A DNA stretch of 64,000 bases from Sagittula marina (GCF_014196795.1 NZ_JACIEJ010000008.1:124001-188000); one strand, 5' to 3'; positions 44,170 through 53,681 are shown, counted from the first letter of the stretch. Numbers and translations are program-made. The notes: generated from the sequence alone by a model not told the origin.

Positions 44170-45687
44170 ATGTCACTCACTGATACCGCCAATCTGGAAC
44201 AGCCGAGGCCGCAAACCGAGGCGGACCCGGCGATGATCCGGTTGATCCTCGGGGCGGTGGCGGCGACTTTGCTGTTTGCCTCGCTGGGACAGACCATCGT
44301 GTCCACCGCACTGCCCACCATGGTCGCCGACCTTGGCGGGATGGATCATATCACCTGGGTCATCACGGCCTATCTGCTGGCGTCCACCGTGGCGGCGCCG
44401 CTCGCAGGCAAGTTGGGTGACATGTACGGGCGCAAGCTGGTGCTGCAGTCGGGCATCGCTGTCTTTATGGTGGGGGCGGTGCTGTGCGGGCTTGCGTCGT
44501 CGATGAATATGGTGATCGCCGGACGCGCGGTCCAGGGGTTCGGCGCGGGCACATTGATCGTGACCTCCATGGCAACGGTGGGTGATCTGCTGCCGCCGCG
44601 CCAGCGGGGCATGGCGCAGGGCATTCTGGGCGCGGCCTTTGGCGTGTCGACGGTGGTGGGACCGCTGCTGGGGGGCTTTATCGTCCAGACGTGGAACTGG
44701 CATTGGATCTTTTTCGTGAACCTGCCGGTGGGTGTGTTGGCTTTTGTCATTCTTGGTATGGCCCTGCCGACGCGCACGGACCGCAATACACGAAAGGTCG
44801 ATTATGTTGGCGCGGCGCTGCTGGCGACGCTGTTGTCCACGGTGGTTTTGCTGCCCAACGCAGCGGCAGCCGGTGGTGGATGGGCCAGTCCGGTGGTCGC
44901 CGCACTGGCGGTGCTGGGCGTCGCGGCCGTGGCCGGCTTCGTGCTGACGGAGACCCGCGCCGAAGAGCCGATCCTGCCCATGAGCCTGTTTCGCAACAAC
45001 ACTTTCATCGTCATTAATACGGTCGGCTTTCTTGTCGGCATGGGCATGTTCGGCACGATTACCTTCCTGCCGCTGTTCTTGCAGGTGGTCAAAGACGTCA
45101 CCCCCACCACGTCCGGTCTGTTCCTTGTGCCGATGATGGGCGGGCTGATCTTTGCCTCTACCGGCGCGGGGCGGATCATGTCGAAGACCGGCCGGTACAA
45201 ACTGATGCCAACGCTGTCGACCGGCTTGCTCGCCATGGCGATGGTGGCGCTGACGACGCTGTCGCAGGACACGCCGCTGTGGATGATCGCGGGCACGATG
45301 GTGCTGGTTGGTCTTGGCCTTGGGCCGGTGTTCTCTGTCGGTGTGGCCGCGATCCAGAACGCCATCCCGCGCAGCCTGATGGGCGTCGGCACGGCCAGTG
45401 CGAACATGTTCCGTCTGATCGGCGGTGCGCTGGGCACAGCGTTCTTTGGGGCGGTGTTCAGCGCCGGTCTGGCGCGCAACCTTGCCGGGCATGTGCCTGG
45501 CGCGATGGAGGGCGGCCTGCGGTCACTGGGGGCAGAGACCGTGCGCGCCATGCCGCCAGAGATGCAATTGCGCGTGATGGAAGGGTTCAGCGCGGCATTG
45601 CACCCGGTGTTCTGGATCGCCGCGACAGCCGCCCTGCTGGCCTGCCTGTTGTCGACGCGGTTGCGGGAACTGCCACTGGCCAACTGA
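44170..45687 (+). CDS. MFS multidrug efflux transporter, DHA2 (EmrB/QacA) type
   Basis: A 505-residue inner-membrane protein with about 14 helices. Motif A is GKLGDMYGRK, the helix-5 antiporter motif is GAAFGVSTVVGPLLGG, and the N-terminal SLGQTIVSTALPTMVADLGG is diagnostic of the DHA2 family. It exports lipophilic or cationic drugs by proton exchange. No membrane-fusion partner (emrA) is adjacent. The ATG at 44170 has AAGGA upstream; an in-frame ATG at 44128 lies further into the presumed promoter. A strong terminator follows. Confidence 0.93.
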   Translation: MSLTDTANLEQPRPQTEADPAMIRLILGAVAATLLFASLGQTIVSTALPTMVADLGGMDHITWVITAYLLASTVAAPLAGKLGDMYGRKLVLQSGIAVFMVGAVLCGLASSMNMVIAGRAVQGFGAGTLIVTSMATVGDLLPPRQRGMAQGILGAAFGVSTVVGPLLGGFIVQTWNWHWIFFVNLPVGVLAFVILGMALPTRTDRNTRKVDYVGAALLATLLSTVVLLPNAAAAGGGWASPVVAALAVLGVAAVAGFVLTETRAEEPILPMSLFRNNTFIVINTVGFLVGMGMFGTITFLPLFLQVVKDVTPTTSGLFLVPMMGGLIFASTGAGRIMSKTGRYKLMPTLSTGLLAMAMVALTTLSQDTPLWMIAGTMVLVGLGLGPVFSVGVAAIQNAIPRSLMGVGTASANMFRLIGGALGTAFFGAVFSAGLARNLAGHVPGAMEGGLRSLGAETVRAMPPEMQLRVMEGFSAALHPVFWIAATAALLACLLSTRLRELPLAN

Positions 45688-45731
45688 CAGAATTCAAAGG
45701 TGTCTCCCCCGAACGCACAGCGTTCGCACCT

Positions 45732-45768
45732 GCCGGCTCTCTGAACCAAGAGGAGAGCCGGCTTTTTT
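45732..45768 (+). terminator. Rho-independent terminator of the DHA2 pump gene
   Basis: GCCGGCTCTC (45732-45741) pairs perfectly with GAGAGCCGGC (45753-45762) and is followed by TTTTTT. It separates the pump gene from the convergent hydrolase gene. Confidence 0.9.
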
Positions 45769-45776
45769 GTGTCCGC

Positions 45777-46682
45777 TCAGACCTTGGGGGCCATCAGGAA
45801 AGCCGTAACCTCCGCTGCGGCGTGTTTGTTCGACAGGATAGTGTTGTGCCCGGCGCGGTCGAACAGGGCGATGCGCGCGCTGTCGGACAGTTCGGCGAAG
45901 CGCTTCACGTCCTGCACCGGGGCGGCGTAATCTTCCTTTGAATGAGCGATCAGGATCTCTTCGGTGCGGGATTCGGCGATCGGCTGCCAGGGTGTGTCGA
46001 GGTGATAGGGCGTACACAGGGCATCCAGTTCTGCAACGAAACGGTCCAGTCGCGGGCCGGACAGCCCGTAGTGCATGCCGCTCAAACGGGCCAGACGCAC
46101 GAGGTCCAGCGGCGTTGAAATCATCGCAATGCGCGGTATTTTCAGCCCCTCTTCCAATGCGGCAAGGGCCGAATTTCCGGCGACGCAATGGGTTACCATG
46201 CTGTCATAAGGGCCTTCGGCGGCGACAGCGCGCAAGATCGCGTGGGTCGTATGGCGCATGGAGCAGACAGTGTGGTCCGCCTTCATATGTCCGGGCAACA
46301 CAATCACATCGACCCTGGCCTGCGCCTTTTCGAGGCTGCGCAGCAGGCGGGCGAATTGCCGGTAGTGGCCGTTGTGGCCGGGCACCAACAGGACGCGCGG
46401 CCCTGTTGCGCCGGCGGGGGCATGGCGCAGCACTGCAAGGTCTGGTGCGAGCTGCACCACCTTGAAACGCTTGTCGCCACGGTCTGTCAGCCCGTCCAGA
46501 AACCCATGCGAGGCGTAAAGGGAACGGCGCGCGAGCAACCGCGCCGTAGGCCCGGGCGCCAGCCGCGCAAGCGTCAGCAGTGCCGCGCGCCGCAGCTTGG
46601 CTTTGGGGGTGGTCGGCGTGGGGATGCCGCCGGCCGGTATCTGGCTGACCAACGATTGGTCGTGCTTTGTGACATCACTCAT
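45777..46682 (-). CDS. Alpha/beta hydrolase with apparent Cys nucleophile
   Basis: A 301-residue alpha/beta-fold protein. The oxyanion stretch LVPGHNGHYRQF (about 99-110) is normal. The nucleophile elbow reads VTHCVAGNSALA, so Cys166 stands where serine is expected in a GHSMGG-type motif. The probable acid is Asp251 (AHSKEDYAAP), and the His is His279 (DRAGHNTIL). Cys-His-Asp triads are known in dienelactone hydrolase and a few relatives, so it may be an active Cys hydrolase or a non-catalytic member. The first 50 residues are basic and lack a clear signal peptide. It is divergent from dnaE. Substrate unknown. Confidence 0.8.
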   Translation of the reverse strand: MSDVTKHDQSLVSQIPAGGIPTPTTPKAKLRRAALLTLARLAPGPTARLLARRSLYASHGFLDGLTDRGDKRFKVVQLAPDLAVLRHAPAGATGPRVLLVPGHNGHYRQFARLLRSLEKAQARVDVIVLPGHMKADHTVCSMRHTTHAILRAVAAEGPYDSMVTHCVAGNSALAALEEGLKIPRIAMISTPLDLVRLARLSGMHYGLSGPRLDRFVAELDALCTPYHLDTPWQPIAESRTEEILIAHSKEDYAAPVQDVKRFAELSDSARIALFDRAGHNTILSNKHAAAEVTAFLMAPKV

Positions 46683-46841
46683 ATGTCGTCCCTGGTGAAC
46701 GGTCGGCAGGCCTGCGTATTAAGCTTAATCGTTTACCATGAAAATGGCGTGAGTTGGGCGGTACTGTTTCCGATTTATGTAATCGTTCCTGCCGCGACGA
46801 ACAGGCTTTTCGGCGCGGTGGCCGCGCTTTAGGGTGCGCGC

Positions 46842-49800
46842 ATGTCAGATCCTCGATTCATTCACCTCCGCACTCACACCGAATATTCCCTGCTCGAAGG
46901 CGCGTTGCGCCTGAAGAAGCTGCCCGGCACCATTGCCGGGATGGGCATGCCCGCCGTGGCGGTGACGGACACCAATAACCTCTTTGCCGCGTTGGAATTT
47001 TCAGTCGGTGCGGCGGGTGCGGGCGTGCAGCCCATCATCGGCTGCCAGATGGATTTGCGCTACGTCGATCCGCAGCCGGGTGAGCGTGTCAAAGATCCCG
47101 CTCCCATCGTCCTGTTGGCCCAGACGGAGCGCGGTTACGAACATTTGATGAAGCTCAACTCCTGCCTATATATGCGGCGGGACAACGAGCTTGGCCACAT
47201 CACGGTCGATGAACTGGCAGAGCATTCCGAGGATATCATCTGTCTGACCGGGGGGCCGGATGGGCCGCTTGGCCGCCTGCTGCGGGTTAACGGGCGCGGC
47301 GCGGCAGAGGTCCTGCTGCGGCGGCTCGGCGATATCTTTGGCGACCGGCTTTATGTGGAGCTGCAACGCCACCCCGAAGAAGACGGCCAGTTGCCCGAGG
47401 CGGAAAAGCTGACGGAGCGTGGTCTGGTGGAGATGGCCTACGAGCTGTCGATCCCCCTGGTGGCGACCAACGACGTGTATTTCCCGAAAACCGAGATGTA
47501 CGAAGCCCACGACGCGATGATCTGCATCGCGGAAGGCGCCTATGTCGACCAGAACGAGCCGCGCCGCCGCCTGACTGCGCAGCACTACCTCAAGACGCCG
47601 CAGGAGATGGCCGTGCTGTTCGCCGACCTGCCCGAGGCGTTGGAAAACACCGTTGAAATCGCAAAGCGCTGCGCCTTCATGGCCTATCGCCGCGATCCGA
47701 TTCTGCCGCGCTTTGCCGATGATGAGGTCGCGGAACTGCGGCGCATGGCGAACGAGGGGCTTCAGGCGCGTCTTGCGGTGATCCCGCACGCCGTGCCGGT
47801 GGAGCAGTATCAGGAACGGCTGGATTTTGAGCTGGGCATCATCGAGGGCATGGGCTTTCCCGGCTACTTTCTGATCGTTGCGGACTTTATCCAGTGGGCG
47901 AAAGACAACAACATTCCCGTCGGGCCGGGCCGTGGTTCTGGTGCGGGCAGTCTGGTGGCCTACGCGCTGACCGTCACCGACCTTGATCCGCTGCGCTATT
48001 CGCTTCTGTTCGAACGCTTCCTGAACCCGGAACGTGTGTCGATGCCCGACTTCGACATCGACTTCTGCATGGACCGCCGAGAAGAGGTGATCCGCTACGT
48101 TCAGGACAAATATGGCCACGACCGCGTGGGGCAGATCATCACCTTTGGCGCGCTGCTGTCCAAGGCTGCCGTGCGCGACATGGGCCGGGTCTTGCAGATG
48201 TCTTACGGGCAGGTTGACCGCCTGTCGAAGATGATCCCGGTCGAGGGGGTCAAACCGGTGTCCATCGAACAGGCGCTGCGCGACGAGCCGCGTCTGGCCG
48301 AAGAGGCCCGCAACGAGGCCGTGGTCGACCGGCTGTTGAAATACGGCATGCAGGTCGAAGGGCTGCTGCGCTCGGCTGGCACGCACGCCGCCGGTGTTGT
48401 GATCGCTGACCGCCCGACCGATGAGCTGGTGCCGCTTTACCGCGATCCACGATCCGACATGCCCGCGACGCAGTTCAACATGAAATGGGTGGAACAGGCC
48501 GGTCTGGTGAAGTTCGACTTCCTCGGTCTGAAGACTCTGACCGTGGTGCAGAATGCCTGCGACCTGATCTACAAGTCCGGTCGGGACCTGCACATCGCCG
48601 CCGATGGCACGGAGCTCTATGAACCAGCGGAGGGCGGCGAAAACCAGATCAACCTCATTCCGCTTGATGATGAGATCACCTACAAGCTTTACGCCTCGGC
48701 CAAGACCGTGGCCGTGTTCCAGGTGGAATCCACCGGCATGATGGACGCGCTCAAGCGGATGAAACCCACCTGCATCGAGGACATTGTCGCGCTCGTTGCG
48801 CTCTATCGTCCCGGCCCGATGGAGAACATCCCGACGTATTGCGAGGTGAAAAACGGGTTGAAGCCGATCACCTCCGTGCATCCGCTGATCGACCACATCC
48901 TTGAGGAAACCCAAGGTATCATCGTCTATCAGGAACAGGTGATGCAGATCGCGCAGGTCATGGCGAAATACACGCTCGGCGGCGCCGACCTGCTGCGCCG
49001 CGCCATGGGTAAGAAGATCAAGGAGGCGATGGACGCCGAACGCCCCAAATTCGTCAAAGGCGCGCAGGAAAACGGAGTCGACGAAAAGAAGGCGATGGAG
49101 GTCTTTGACCTGCTGGAAAAGTTCGCCAACTACGGCTTCAACAAGTCGCACGCGGCGGCCTATGCGGTGGTGTCCTATTACACCGCGTGGCTGAAGGCGA
49201 ACCATGCGGTGGAATTCATGGCCGGTGTCATGAACTGCGATATCCACCTCACAGACAAGCTGTCGATTTACTTCGAAGAGGTTCGCAAGGGGCTGAAACT
49301 GCCTTGGGTCCCGCCTTGCGTGAACCGCTCTCTGGCGTCCTTCGATGTCGTCGACCAAGAGCTGGTCTACGCCTTGGGTGCGCTCAAGAACGTGGGCCTA
49401 GAGGCGATGAACCTCGTGGTGAACGCGCGGGGAGATAAGCCGTTCTCGACCATCTTCGACTTTGCCCGCCGGGTGGAACTGAAGAAGGTCGGCAAGCGCC
49501 CGCTGGAGATGATGGCCCGGGCGGGATGCTTTGACGTGCTGGACCCGAACCGCCGTCGGATCTTTGATTCGCTTGATGCGCTGGTGGCCTATTCTGCGGC
49601 GATCCATGAACAAAAGGCCTCTGCGCAGGTGTCGCTGTTTGGCGAGACCGGGGATGACCTGCCGGAGCCGCGTCTGTCGCCTGTCTCCGACTGGTTGCCT
49701 GCCGAGCGACTGGCCGAAGAATTCAAGGCCGTGGGGTTCTACCTCTCCGGCCACCCCATGGACGACTACATGCCAGCGCTGAAACGCCAGGACGTTGTGA

Positions 49801-50342
49801 CACTGGACGAGGTGACCGCCAAGGCAGAGCGCGGCCCGCTGGTGGCCAAGCTGGCAGGCGTGGTCGCGGGACGGCAGGAACGGAAATCGGCGCGCGGCAA
49901 TCGCTTTGCCTTTGCGCAGTTGTCCGATCCGACAGGCGCCTACGAGGTCACGATCTTCTCCGACACGTTGGAAAAATGCCGCGAGTATCTGGAAACAGGG
50001 TCCAAGGTGGTGGTCACGGTCGAGGCGACGATGGAATCCGACCAGCTCAAGCTGCTCGCGCGGGGCGTGACGCCGGTCGATATGATCGCGGCTCAGAGCG
50101 GGCCAATGGGGCTGCGGATCTATGTGGACACGCCGATGGCGTTCTCGTTGATCGCGGGCGTTTTGGGCGATGCCTCGGAAAAGATGCCGAAGGCCGCGCG
50201 TGGTCCGGTGCATCTGCGCCTTGCCGCGCCCGGTCTGCCCGGCGAGGTGGAGATGGATCTGGAGCAGCAGTACCCGGTGACCCCCGAAATCAAGGGCGCT
50301 GTAAAATCACTAGAAGGTGTGATGGCGGTCGAAGACTTCTGA
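46842..50342 (+). CDS. dnaE: DNA polymerase III alpha subunit (replicative DnaE1)
   Basis: An 1166-residue C-family polymerase, the catalytic subunit of the chromosomal replicase. N-terminal PHP domain begins at FIHLRTHTEYSLLEGA; the palm carries catalytic Asp403 and Asp405 in PDFDIDFCMDRRE. KYGHDRVGQIITFG and SAGTHAAGVVIADRP are typical of DnaE1, as is FNMKWVEQAGLVKFDFLGL. Next come tandem HhH motifs and, at about 1000-1085, the OB fold (VAKLAGVVAGRQERKSARG). The length and sequence differ from the shorter error-prone DnaE2. The start follows AGGGTG. It is divergent from the Cys-hydrolase gene. Confidence 0.96.
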   Translation: MSDPRFIHLRTHTEYSLLEGALRLKKLPGTIAGMGMPAVAVTDTNNLFAALEFSVGAAGAGVQPIIGCQMDLRYVDPQPGERVKDPAPIVLLAQTERGYEHLMKLNSCLYMRRDNELGHITVDELAEHSEDIICLTGGPDGPLGRLLRVNGRGAAEVLLRRLGDIFGDRLYVELQRHPEEDGQLPEAEKLTERGLVEMAYELSIPLVATNDVYFPKTEMYEAHDAMICIAEGAYVDQNEPRRRLTAQHYLKTPQEMAVLFADLPEALENTVEIAKRCAFMAYRRDPILPRFADDEVAELRRMANEGLQARLAVIPHAVPVEQYQERLDFELGIIEGMGFPGYFLIVADFIQWAKDNNIPVGPGRGSGAGSLVAYALTVTDLDPLRYSLLFERFLNPERVSMPDFDIDFCMDRREEVIRYVQDKYGHDRVGQIITFGALLSKAAVRDMGRVLQMSYGQVDRLSKMIPVEGVKPVSIEQALRDEPRLAEEARNEAVVDRLLKYGMQVEGLLRSAGTHAAGVVIADRPTDELVPLYRDPRSDMPATQFNMKWVEQAGLVKFDFLGLKTLTVVQNACDLIYKSGRDLHIAADGTELYEPAEGGENQINLIPLDDEITYKLYASAKTVAVFQVESTGMMDALKRMKPTCIEDIVALVALYRPGPMENIPTYCEVKNGLKPITSVHPLIDHILEETQGIIVYQEQVMQIAQVMAKYTLGGADLLRRAMGKKIKEAMDAERPKFVKGAQENGVDEKKAMEVFDLLEKFANYGFNKSHAAAYAVVSYYTAWLKANHAVEFMAGVMNCDIHLTDKLSIYFEEVRKGLKLPWVPPCVNRSLASFDVVDQELVYALGALKNVGLEAMNLVVNARGDKPFSTIFDFARRVELKKVGKRPLEMMARAGCFDVLDPNRRRIFDSLDALVAYSAAIHEQKASAQVSLFGETGDDLPEPRLSPVSDWLPAERLAEEFKAVGFYLSGHPMDDYMPALKRQDVVTLDEVTAKAERGPLVAKLAGVVAGRQERKSARGNRFAFAQLSDPTGAYEVTIFSDTLEKCREYLETGSKVVVTVEATMESDQLKLLARGVTPVDMIAAQSGPMGLRIYVDTPMAFSLIAGVLGDASEKMPKAARGPVHLRLAAPGLPGEVEMDLEQQYPVTPEIKGAVKSLEGVMAVEDF

Positions 50343-50464
50343 TGTCCGCCGATTGGATCGGCGCCGCGCGACTTATTGCCGGGGCAAATCCCGTCTATGC
50401 CATGGCGCAGTGGACCTTGCGCGGTGCTCTGCGGTAGGAGGGGGCAAGAAGCCGAGGGAATATA

Positions 50465-51391
50465 ATGCATAAGCTCTTTCTTGCACTTGGAACGTCTCTC
50501 GTGCTGACGGCCTGCGCGGGGGACCCCTTGCGCGATGTGCCGCGTCTGGCCGATGTCGAGGTCGCCGAGGCTGACGGTCAGGCGGGCGTCATGGCCCCCG
50601 ATGGCGAAACTGCCGCGGATACGCTGCCCCAAGCAGCAACCTCGGAAAGTGCTGCTCCGCGTCGTGGTCTGCTGGGAATGCTGAAACGTCAGGCCGACGC
50701 GGCCAAGTCGCGGACGCCTGATGTGACTGACGCGGCCGAAGCCGCGCTTGACGATACCTCCACGGACGCCGCGCCTGAGCCGGAGCAAGTGGTCATGGTC
50801 GCCCCAAAGCCCACGCCGCGCAAAAGCGGTCTGGCCCGTTTGTTCGGGGCCAGCGGTGGCAGCAGCGGCGGGGGACGTGGCGGACCCAAACCCGGTGCCC
50901 CGGATTACGAGCAGGTGCCGCTTGGCACACGCTTGCCCTACGGCGAGATCGCGCGCGTCTGTGGTGTGTCCAATTCCGAGCTGGGTCAGGCGACGCAAAG
51001 CTGGCCTGAGGGGGGCAACAGCTACACGTTGTACGACAGTGCGCCGGGCAACACTGGGGCGCATATCTTTTACATGACCGGCTTTGGCGACGATTGCGCG
51101 CGTACATTCACCGCCGCTTTGGTGATGTTCGGCTCGCCGGAGACCTGGGAACAGATCCACTACGGCCCAGCGGGCGCCTCTTTGCCTGTCTCCGCGACAG
51201 ACAGCGCCTATGAGGACGTGAAGTCGGGCTTTTGCCGGGTCAAGCGTGGCGAGCCTTGCGGCAAGCGCCTCCCGGCCTTGGAAAAACACACAGTTTTTGT
51301 CAGCGTTTACGAGCGTTTCGAGGACAACACCCGATGGAAGAACATCCTGCTCCATGACGGCGAAGTGGTGGCCATCGACGTTAAAGGCTAG
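50465..51391 (+). CDS. Hypothetical lipoprotein with disordered linker
   Basis: A 308-residue protein of unknown function. A lipoprotein signal peptide ends in the lipobox LTAC at Cys17. Residues about 25-150 are rich in Ala, Asp, Glu, Gly and Pro with little order, including GASGGSSGGGRGG. A compact C-terminal domain from about 160 has four cysteines (VCGVS, DDCART, FCRVK, PCGKR) and ends VYERFEDNTRWKNILLHDGEVV. The likely location is the periplasmic face of a membrane. It lies between dnaE (122 nt) and the glucosylglycerate genes on the same strand; no evidence ties it to either. Confidence 0.8.
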   Translation: MHKLFLALGTSLVLTACAGDPLRDVPRLADVEVAEADGQAGVMAPDGETAADTLPQAATSESAAPRRGLLGMLKRQADAAKSRTPDVTDAAEAALDDTSTDAAPEPEQVVMVAPKPTPRKSGLARLFGASGGSSGGGRGGPKPGAPDYEQVPLGTRLPYGEIARVCGVSNSELGQATQSWPEGGNSYTLYDSAPGNTGAHIFYMTGFGDDCARTFTAALVMFGSPETWEQIHYGPAGASLPVSATDSAYEDVKSGFCRVKRGEPCGKRLPALEKHTVFVSVYERFEDNTRWKNILLHDGEVVAIDVKG

Positions 51392-51503
51392 GCAGACGCC
51401 GAGCCTTTGCAAGGAATTGTGCCGCGGCGCAGCATCTGGGGCTGGTTGTCGGAGCGCGGCTTCGGCATAGTCTTCTGGAAGTGTGAAATTCCGGAGGGCT
51501 GTC

Positions 51504-52286
51504 TTGGCGCTTATCGTGTTTTCCGATCTGGATGGAACGTTGCTGGACCATGGCAGCTATGCATGGGCGCCCGCCGCCCCCGCTCTGGATGCGTTGAGGG
51601 CACGCGGTGTGCCTTTGGTGCTGGCGACCTCCAAGACGTCTGCCGAGGTGGCCAGCTTGCACGCGGAACTGAAGCTGGGCGACACCCCCGCCATTGTCGA
51701 AAACGGCGCAGGGCTGTATCGCCCCGGCGCGCAGGCTCAGGGTGGCGACGATTACGCCCGTATCAGGCAGGCATTGGCCAATGTGACGCCTGATCTGCGC
51801 GCCAGCTTTGAGGGGTTCGGCGATGTGGATGCCGCGCGCATCGCGGAGATGACGGGCCTGTCTGAGGACGCCGCAGCGCTGGCGCAGAAACGTCTGTTTT
51901 CTGAACCCGGACGCTGGACCGGGACCGCTGCGGACCTGAGTGATTTCAAAGAGATGCTGGCGGTCAGCGGGATTGAGGCGCGCTACGGGGGCCGGTTTCT
52001 GACCTTGTCCCTGGGCCGCACAAAGGCGGATGCCATGGCCGAGGTGAAAGCAGACCTTGGCGGCACCACCACCATCGCGCTGGGCGACGCTCCGAACGAT
52101 ATCGAGATGCTGGAGGCGGCGGATCGCGCGGTGATCGTGCGCAATGACCACGGCACCGGCCTGCCGCATTTGGCGGGCGAAGACACAGGACGCATCCGGC
52201 GCACCAAGGCGCCGGGACCAACGGGCTGGGCCGAGGCGGTGCTGGCCCTTCTGGACGAACTCGACAAGGACGCGAGCCATGGCTGA
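51504..52286 (+). CDS. HAD-IIB phosphatase, glucosyl-/mannosyl-3-phosphoglycerate phosphatase type
   Basis: A 260-residue HAD-IIB phosphatase. Motif I is VFSDLDGTLLD (Asp8/Asp10), motif II LATSKT, then ENGAGLY and motif IV GDAPNDIEML, which match the MpgP/YedP group. With the next gene encoding a GT81 synthase, the natural substrate is probably glucosyl-3-phosphoglycerate, giving glucosylglycerate. The best start is TTG 51504, with GGAGGG 6 nt upstream; GTG 51483 has no such site. Its last 8 nt overlap the synthase gene, so phosphatase and synthase are co-translated, in the order phosphatase then synthase. Confidence 0.85.
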   Translation: MALIVFSDLDGTLLDHGSYAWAPAAPALDALRARGVPLVLATSKTSAEVASLHAELKLGDTPAIVENGAGLYRPGAQAQGGDDYARIRQALANVTPDLRASFEGFGDVDAARIAEMTGLSEDAAALAQKRLFSEPGRWTGTAADLSDFKEMLAVSGIEARYGGRFLTLSLGRTKADAMAEVKADLGGTTTIALGDAPNDIEMLEAADRAVIVRNDHGTGLPHLAGEDTGRIRRTKAPGPTGWAEAVLALLDELDKDASHG

Positions 52287-53511
52287 CTTTCATCAGAACG
52301 GCAACATTGCCCAGTTTCACAACCTGCGTCAGCGCCCGATCGAGGAGATGGTCTACGAGATCGAAAGCTACGCGCAGACGCGCAAGATCAGCCTCGTTCT
52401 GCCCTCGCTGTTTTCCGAACTCGAAGGTCCGGCGCTGGCAAATATCCTCAAAGAATTGAGCGAAGTCAGTTATTTGCACCGTATTATCATCGGCCTTGAT
52501 CGTGCGGACGAGGACCAGTTTCGGCGGGCAAAGGATTTCTTTTCGGTGCTGCCGCAGGACCATGTGGTGCTGTGGAACGACAGCCCGCGCATGACGGCCT
52601 ATATGGAAAAGCTGCAAGGCCATGGCCTCGCCCCCCAAGAGCCGGGCAAGGGCAAGAACATGTGGACCTGCATGGGCTACATGATCGGCTGCGCGGACAC
52701 GTCGGTCATGGCGCTGCATGACTGTGATATCGTGACATATCAAAAGGATATGCTGGCGCGACTGGTCTATCCGGTGGTCAATCCGAACTTTCGGTATCAG
52801 CTGTCCAAGGGCTATTATCCACGGATCGGCGACGGAAAATTGAATGGTCGGGTGACGCGATTGCTTGTGTCGCCGCTGCTGATCGCGCTGAAAAAGGTGA
52901 TCGGGGATCGCGATTATATCGACTACCTGCGGGCCTTTCGCTACCCGCTGTCCGGGGAGTTTGCGTTGCGCACCGGGTTGGTGCCTGACCTGCGGATCCC
53001 GTCGGACTGGGGTCTGGAAATCGGCGTGTTATCAGAGGTTTGGCGAAATTCCGGACGGCACTCGGTCTGTCAGGTGGAAATCGCCGATGCCTATGATCAC
53101 AAGCATCAGGATGAATCAGAGGCCGATGCGCAGGGCGGGCTGAACCGCATGTCCACCGACATCTGCAAGGCGATCTTTCGCAAACTTGCGGCGGATGGAA
53201 CGATCTTTACCGCCAACACGTTCCGCGCCCTGAAAGCGACCTATTACCGTATAGCTTTGGATTTGTTGGAGTTTTACGACAACGATGCGCGCATGAACGG
53301 GCTGACCATCGACCGGCACCGCGAGGAAAAAACCATCGAGCTGTTTGCGGAAAACATCATGGCGGCCGGGCATGTCTTCCTCGCCAAGCCGAACGAGGCA
53401 CCGTTTATCCCGAACTGGAGCCGCGTGAACGCCGCTGAATCCGGGTTGGTGGCGGAATTGCGCGGGATCGTGGCCGCCGACAACGCGGAGTTCGCGGCGA
53501 AGCCGTTTTGA
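52279..53511 (+). CDS. gpgS: Glucosyl-3-phosphoglycerate synthase (GT81-like)
   Basis: A 410-residue retaining glycosyltransferase that joins glucose from an NDP-glucose donor to 3-phosphoglycerate. The GT-A fold metal motif is DCD (148-150) in MALHDCDIVTY. The acceptor loops FRYPLSGEFA (220-229) and DWGLEIGVL (243-251) are hallmarks of GpgS/GT81. The upstream phosphatase gene overlaps by 8 nt. The product glucosylglycerate is a compatible solute made under salt or nitrogen stress. A mannosyl variant of the reaction cannot be excluded from sequence alone, but the GT81-like acceptor loops and the nearby phosphorylase favour glucosyl. Confidence 0.88.
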   Translation: MADFHQNGNIAQFHNLRQRPIEEMVYEIESYAQTRKISLVLPSLFSELEGPALANILKELSEVSYLHRIIIGLDRADEDQFRRAKDFFSVLPQDHVVLWNDSPRMTAYMEKLQGHGLAPQEPGKGKNMWTCMGYMIGCADTSVMALHDCDIVTYQKDMLARLVYPVVNPNFRYQLSKGYYPRIGDGKLNGRVTRLLVSPLLIALKKVIGDRDYIDYLRAFRYPLSGEFALRTGLVPDLRIPSDWGLEIGVLSEVWRNSGRHSVCQVEIADAYDHKHQDESEADAQGGLNRMSTDICKAIFRKLAADGTIFTANTFRALKATYYRIALDLLEFYDNDARMNGLTIDRHREEKTIELFAENIMAAGHVFLAKPNEAPFIPNWSRVNAAESGLVAELRGIVAADNAEFAAKPF

Positions 53512-53533
53512 TGAACCGACGTCATCGTAAACG

Positions 53534-53566
53534 CAGCGCGCGCCGGGGTTAATCCAGCGCGCGCTG
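53534..53566 (+). terminator. Hairpin after gpgS
   Basis: CAGCGCGCGC (53534-53543) pairs with GCGCGCGCTG (53557-53566) around a 13-nt loop, 22 nt past the gpgS stop. There is no T-tract. Confidence 0.45.
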
Positions 53567-53647
53567 GCTGCATGTTGGGGATGACGACCCATCAAACCAC
53601 AAGGCGGGAAGGGGTCCTTCATACCTCTGAAGCGGTGTTAACCGCTG

Positions 53648-53681
53648 AACCGACCGGTTTGGCGGGAAAAACCGGTCGGTT
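53648..53681. terminator. Second hairpin between convergent gpgS and phosphorylase genes
   Basis: Thirteen-base perfect arms 53648-53660 (AACCGACCGGTTT) and 53669-53681 around an 8-nt loop, about 65 nt past the phosphorylase stop on the minus strand. Likely a bidirectional stop or transcript-stabilising structure. Confidence 0.5.

Noticed and set aside
47166-49358. Long minus-strand frame inside dnaE
   Set aside because: It is the His/Gln/Val-rich mirror of a highly conserved gene, a common artefact of high GC third positions.
46842-50342. Could the polymerase gene be the missing dnaE2 partner of imuA?
   Set aside because: Its length of 1166 residues and internal motifs are those of replicative DnaE1, it lies 20 kb away, and no LexA box is seen just before it.
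50342-50437. A 31-codon frame overlapping the dnaE stop (TGATG)
   Set aside because: No ribosome site, no recognisable content; chance overlap is likely in GC-rich DNA.
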